From contig CAXQRU010000157.1 of the NCBI GenBank assembly GCA_964226685.1, positions 1 through 8,687 on the forward strand: a DNA stretch of 8,687 bases, read 5' to 3'. The notes under the pieces were generated by a model. It saw only the letters and a program-made list of their open reading frames with translations. It ran no database searches and had not been told where the DNA came from. Each line of letters starts with the position of its first letter. The first letter of the stretch is position 1. Made by a program: the position numbers and the translations under genes. The stretch comes from CAXQRU01 sp964226685 (lineage in GTDB: Bacteria > Pseudomonadota > Gammaproteobacteria > Pseudomonadales > Cellvibrionaceae). Positions 6,693-8,687 of the stretch are shown piece after piece.

Positions 6693-6848
6693 ATGGTTGA
6701 CTAATAGAATTTATCCATGATGGTAAACAGACGCTTATCAAATAAATCAATGAGTTGGGAAAGCAATAAACGTCTTCAAGAAAAAGTGTCAATAAAAAAA
6801 TTTATAACGATTTATTGTTGAAGGAAGGATTTTTATAATTACTCATGC

Positions 6849-6884
6849 AAAACCAGCAGTAGCCAATGCTCTACTGCTGGTTTT
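6849..6884 (-). terminator. Strong intrinsic terminator of flagellin A
   Basis: AAAACCAGCAGTAG pairs perfectly with CTACTGCTGGTTTT around an 8-base loop (14 pairs), with U-runs on the 3' side in either direction. It begins 13 bases past the flagellin A stop. It separates flagellin A from flagellin B as a transcription unit, consistent with flagellin B having its own promoter. Confidence 0.9.
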
Positions 6885-6896
6885 AAGGAACCTAAG

Positions 6897-8627
6897 TTAG
6901 CCCTGTAAGAGTGACAACACCTGTTGCGGCCTGGCATTAGCTTGCGCCAGCATGGCTTGAGAGGCCTGTTGGAGAACCTGCGCTCTAGACAAGTTAGCGG
7001 ATTCAGCCGCAAAGTCGGCATCTATAATCCTAGAACGGGAAGCCGATGAGTTCTCTATCACGTTCGAAAGGTTACTCATGGTAAATTCGAGCCGGTTATT
7101 TACCGCACCAAGTGCTGCTCGAATGGCATTAATTTCTTCCAGCGCCCTATCGGTGATATCCAACGACTTCTGCGCACCATCAGCGGTGGTAATTGAAATA
7201 CTACTAATAGAATCTCCTGCCGTTGCCGCGTTATTTGTTTCAAGTAAACCAGTTGTCGCCAGTGTCGCTGTGCCACTCAAGTCAATTTGAATTTCGCTAC
7301 CATCGACAGAGTTCAAAGTGACCGTTCCATTCGCCGTACTTGCCAGTGCAACCACACCATGTTCATCAGATTTCGCATTAATCATGGTGGCCATTTGCAA
7401 AGCGGAGCCCGCCGCATTAGTACCTGCTGCAGTACCACTAAGAGCGACACCATTAAGCACCATATCACCCTCGGTAACTGCAGTGAATGTAGTAATGGGG
7501 CTACTCGTAATATCGCTATTGGTACGGGTCTGAATTCCAAGGGCTATAAGAGCATCATTCGCCTCTGACCCTGTAGAGGCAATATTGACATGCTCTATCG
7601 ATGAGTCAGTTATCTCAAAAGCCAATGTCGGCTGATACGCGGTCGCACCAATGCCCACATTAGATACCGTTGCACCGGTATACCCTACGGTGATTTGACC
7701 AGCTAATGAACTTTTCAAAATCAATCGGCCGTCTTCGTTGAGACTCGCCTCAACTAAGCCGCCGGTGGTTTCATTGATGCGCTCTACTAACTCACCCATG
7801 CTACCTGAATCACCAATATCAAAACTCTGGGTTTCGCCATCTAAGGTAATCACATCCAAATCCATGTGGTTACCGCCACGAAGAACGCCATCGCCGTCAG
7901 TGGATCCAACAATTTCGACAAACCCTTTTGCTTCAACACCGCTCACATTTTCATTAATGGTATTAAGCAAACCTTGAAAATTAGTGACTGAAGTTAAGTC
8001 ACCTATACTTTGGCCATTAATGGTAACGACACCTGCCGAAGCATTGTCAATCAGAGCGACAGTAGTCGCTAGGTTGGAACCCATGGCAGTTCCAACTACA
8101 TCAGCGCCGCCACCACCACCTAAGTTTTTAGTATCCATTGCTGTGATACTTAAACCTACGGTTTCATAAGCTTCAGAGCCAACTTGTAGATCAACATCAC
8201 CTAAAGTTCCGTCCAGCAACGCTTGACCGTTGAACGTTGTTGTCTCGGCAATACGATCAAGCTCTTGCTTTAACTGTTGAACTTCGGCATCTAATGTAGA
8301 CCTATCTTCATCTGAATAAATTCCGTTAGCCGCTTGGATAGCTAGCTCGCGGATTCTTTGAATAATATTCGTCGTTTCATCAAGTGCACCTTCTGCAGTT
8401 TGGATGATTGAAATACCATCACTTGCATTTCTGATGGCTTGATCCAACCCTCTAATTTGTGAAGTCATTCGATTTGCAATAGCAAGACCGGCAGCATCAT
8501 CTGCTGCAGTATTCACGCGTCTACCAGACGATAATCGTTGCATCGCCTGATCAAGTTCATTACCTGACTTAACCAACTGACGCTGAGAGTTCAATGAAGG
8601 TACATTGGTATTAATTACTAATGGCAT
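6897..8627 (-). CDS. fliC: Flagellin A, filament subunit
   Basis: Second flagellin, 576 residues, complete. Seen: N-terminal D0/D1 at 1-160 (MPLVINTNVPSLNSQ, LSSGRRVNTAADDAAGLAI, RELAIQAANGIYSD with RELAIQ at 93-98) and C-terminal D0/D1 at about 488-576 (SRIIDADFAAE, LSRAQVLQQAS, ending VLSLLQG). The central region parallels flagellin B along its length, including GDGVLRGGNHMD near 245-256, FEITDSSI near 339-346 and VTLNSVDG near 437. By eye the two proteins are about two-thirds to three-quarters identical, so they arose by tandem duplication. ATG at 8627 has AGGAGA six bases upstream (8634-8639). The promoter is missing because genomic sequence stops 20 bases upstream. A strong terminator follows. 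fliC is used generically; species-level naming (flaA, flaB) cannot be decided. Confidence 0.97.
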   Translation of the reverse strand: MPLVINTNVPSLNSQRQLVKSGNELDQAMQRLSSGRRVNTAADDAAGLAIANRMTSQIRGLDQAIRNASDGISIIQTAEGALDETTNIIQRIRELAIQAANGIYSDEDRSTLDAEVQQLKQELDRIAETTTFNGQALLDGTLGDVDLQVGSEAYETVGLSITAMDTKNLGGGGGADVVGTAMGSNLATTVALIDNASAGVVTINGQSIGDLTSVTNFQGLLNTINENVSGVEAKGFVEIVGSTDGDGVLRGGNHMDLDVITLDGETQSFDIGDSGSMGELVERINETTGGLVEASLNEDGRLILKSSLAGQITVGYTGATVSNVGIGATAYQPTLAFEITDSSIEHVNIASTGSEANDALIALGIQTRTNSDITSSPITTFTAVTEGDMVLNGVALSGTAAGTNAAGSALQMATMINAKSDEHGVVALASTANGTVTLNSVDGSEIQIDLSGTATLATTGLLETNNAATAGDSISSISITTADGAQKSLDITDRALEEINAIRAALGAVNNRLEFTMSNLSNVIENSSASRSRIIDADFAAESANLSRAQVLQQASQAMLAQANARPQQVLSLLQG

Positions 8628-8647
8628 AGCCAGTCTCCTATCAAATC

Positions 8648-8687
8648 AGATCGGAAGAGCACACGTCTGAACTCCAGTCACGATCGT
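8648..8687 (+). other. Illumina TruSeq adapter sequence, not genomic
   Basis: From 8648 the plus strand starts AGATCGGAAGAGC and continues as the standard 34-base TruSeq index-adapter stem through 8681 (ending CTCCAGTCAC), then six bases, GATCGT, in the position of a sample index. The first A may equally be the A-tail added in library preparation. The genomic sequence therefore ends at 8647 or 8648. Confidence 0.97.

Larger units (their letters stand above)
6577..6896. other. Intergenic region between the two flagellin genes
   Basis: This 320-base AT-rich stretch holds no credible gene. From right to left it contains the terminator of flagellin A (6849-6884), about 155 bases with A/T runs and nothing recognisable, the sigma-28 promoter (6666-6692), and a leader of about 80 bases ending in AGGAGG (6583-6588). 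In the leader, AACCAG (6662-6657) can pair with CTGGTT (6623-6618) near the predicted mRNA 5' end. Confidence 0.8.

Noticed and set aside
6787..6792. TTGACA on the minus strand as a sigma-70 -35 box
   Set aside because: No acceptable -10 hexamer occurs 16-18 bases downstream; the best candidates match only about three of six positions.
6839..7021. Minus-strand 60-codon open frame overlapping the flagellin A end
   Set aside because: It overlaps the conserved flagellin C-terminus out of frame and runs through the terminator hairpin; a frame shadow.

Overview
The window reads as a flagellar filament locus from a polarly flagellated gammaproteobacterium, probably a marine one. The grounds are the gene order flagellin, flagellin, flaG, fliD, the flagellin C-termini ending in ARPQQVLSLLQ, and the pairing of a sigma-28 with a sigma-54 type flagellar promoter. 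Every credible gene lies on the minus strand, so the locus is read from right to left. Genus cannot be fixed from the sequence alone.

Right to left, 8648-8687 is not genomic: it is Illumina TruSeq adapter, so this is a raw assembly end. Next come flagellin A (6897-8627), with only 20 bases of its upstream DNA present; a strong intrinsic terminator (6849-6884); a 320-base gap with a good sigma-28 promoter (6666-6692); flagellin B (4852-6576), a full-length paralogue of A; a GC-rich hairpin (4812-4829); flaG (4409-4786); and fliD (2228-4300), which has a GTG start and an unusually long product. A 141-base gap then carries a hairpin and a near-consensus sigma-54 promoter (2130-2145). It is followed by a NeuB-family nonulosonate synthase gene (1064-2086) and a NeuC-family hydrolysing sugar-nucleotide 2-epimerase gene (1064 leftward), overlapping by one base.

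The filament genes make the filament subunits (two flagellins), the cap (FliD) and a filament-associated small protein (FlaG). The two sugar genes encode consecutive steps towards a sialic or legionaminic type nonulosonic acid: NeuC-type epimerase/hydrolase makes the free sugar and NeuB-type synthase condenses it with phosphoenolpyruvate. Their place directly after fliD, where fliS is usual in related bacteria, and their sigma-54 promoter suggest flagellin glycosylation. That link is inference.

Two observations deserve most attention. The NeuC reading frame is cut by an in-frame TAG at 96-98, yet the same frame continues with clear epimerase C-terminal sequence to the window edge, so it is either a nonsense mutation or a base error. 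The untrimmed adapter at the other end shows that assembly quality must be considered when judging this. I saw no tRNA, rRNA, CRISPR array, insertion sequence or wholly unknown system.
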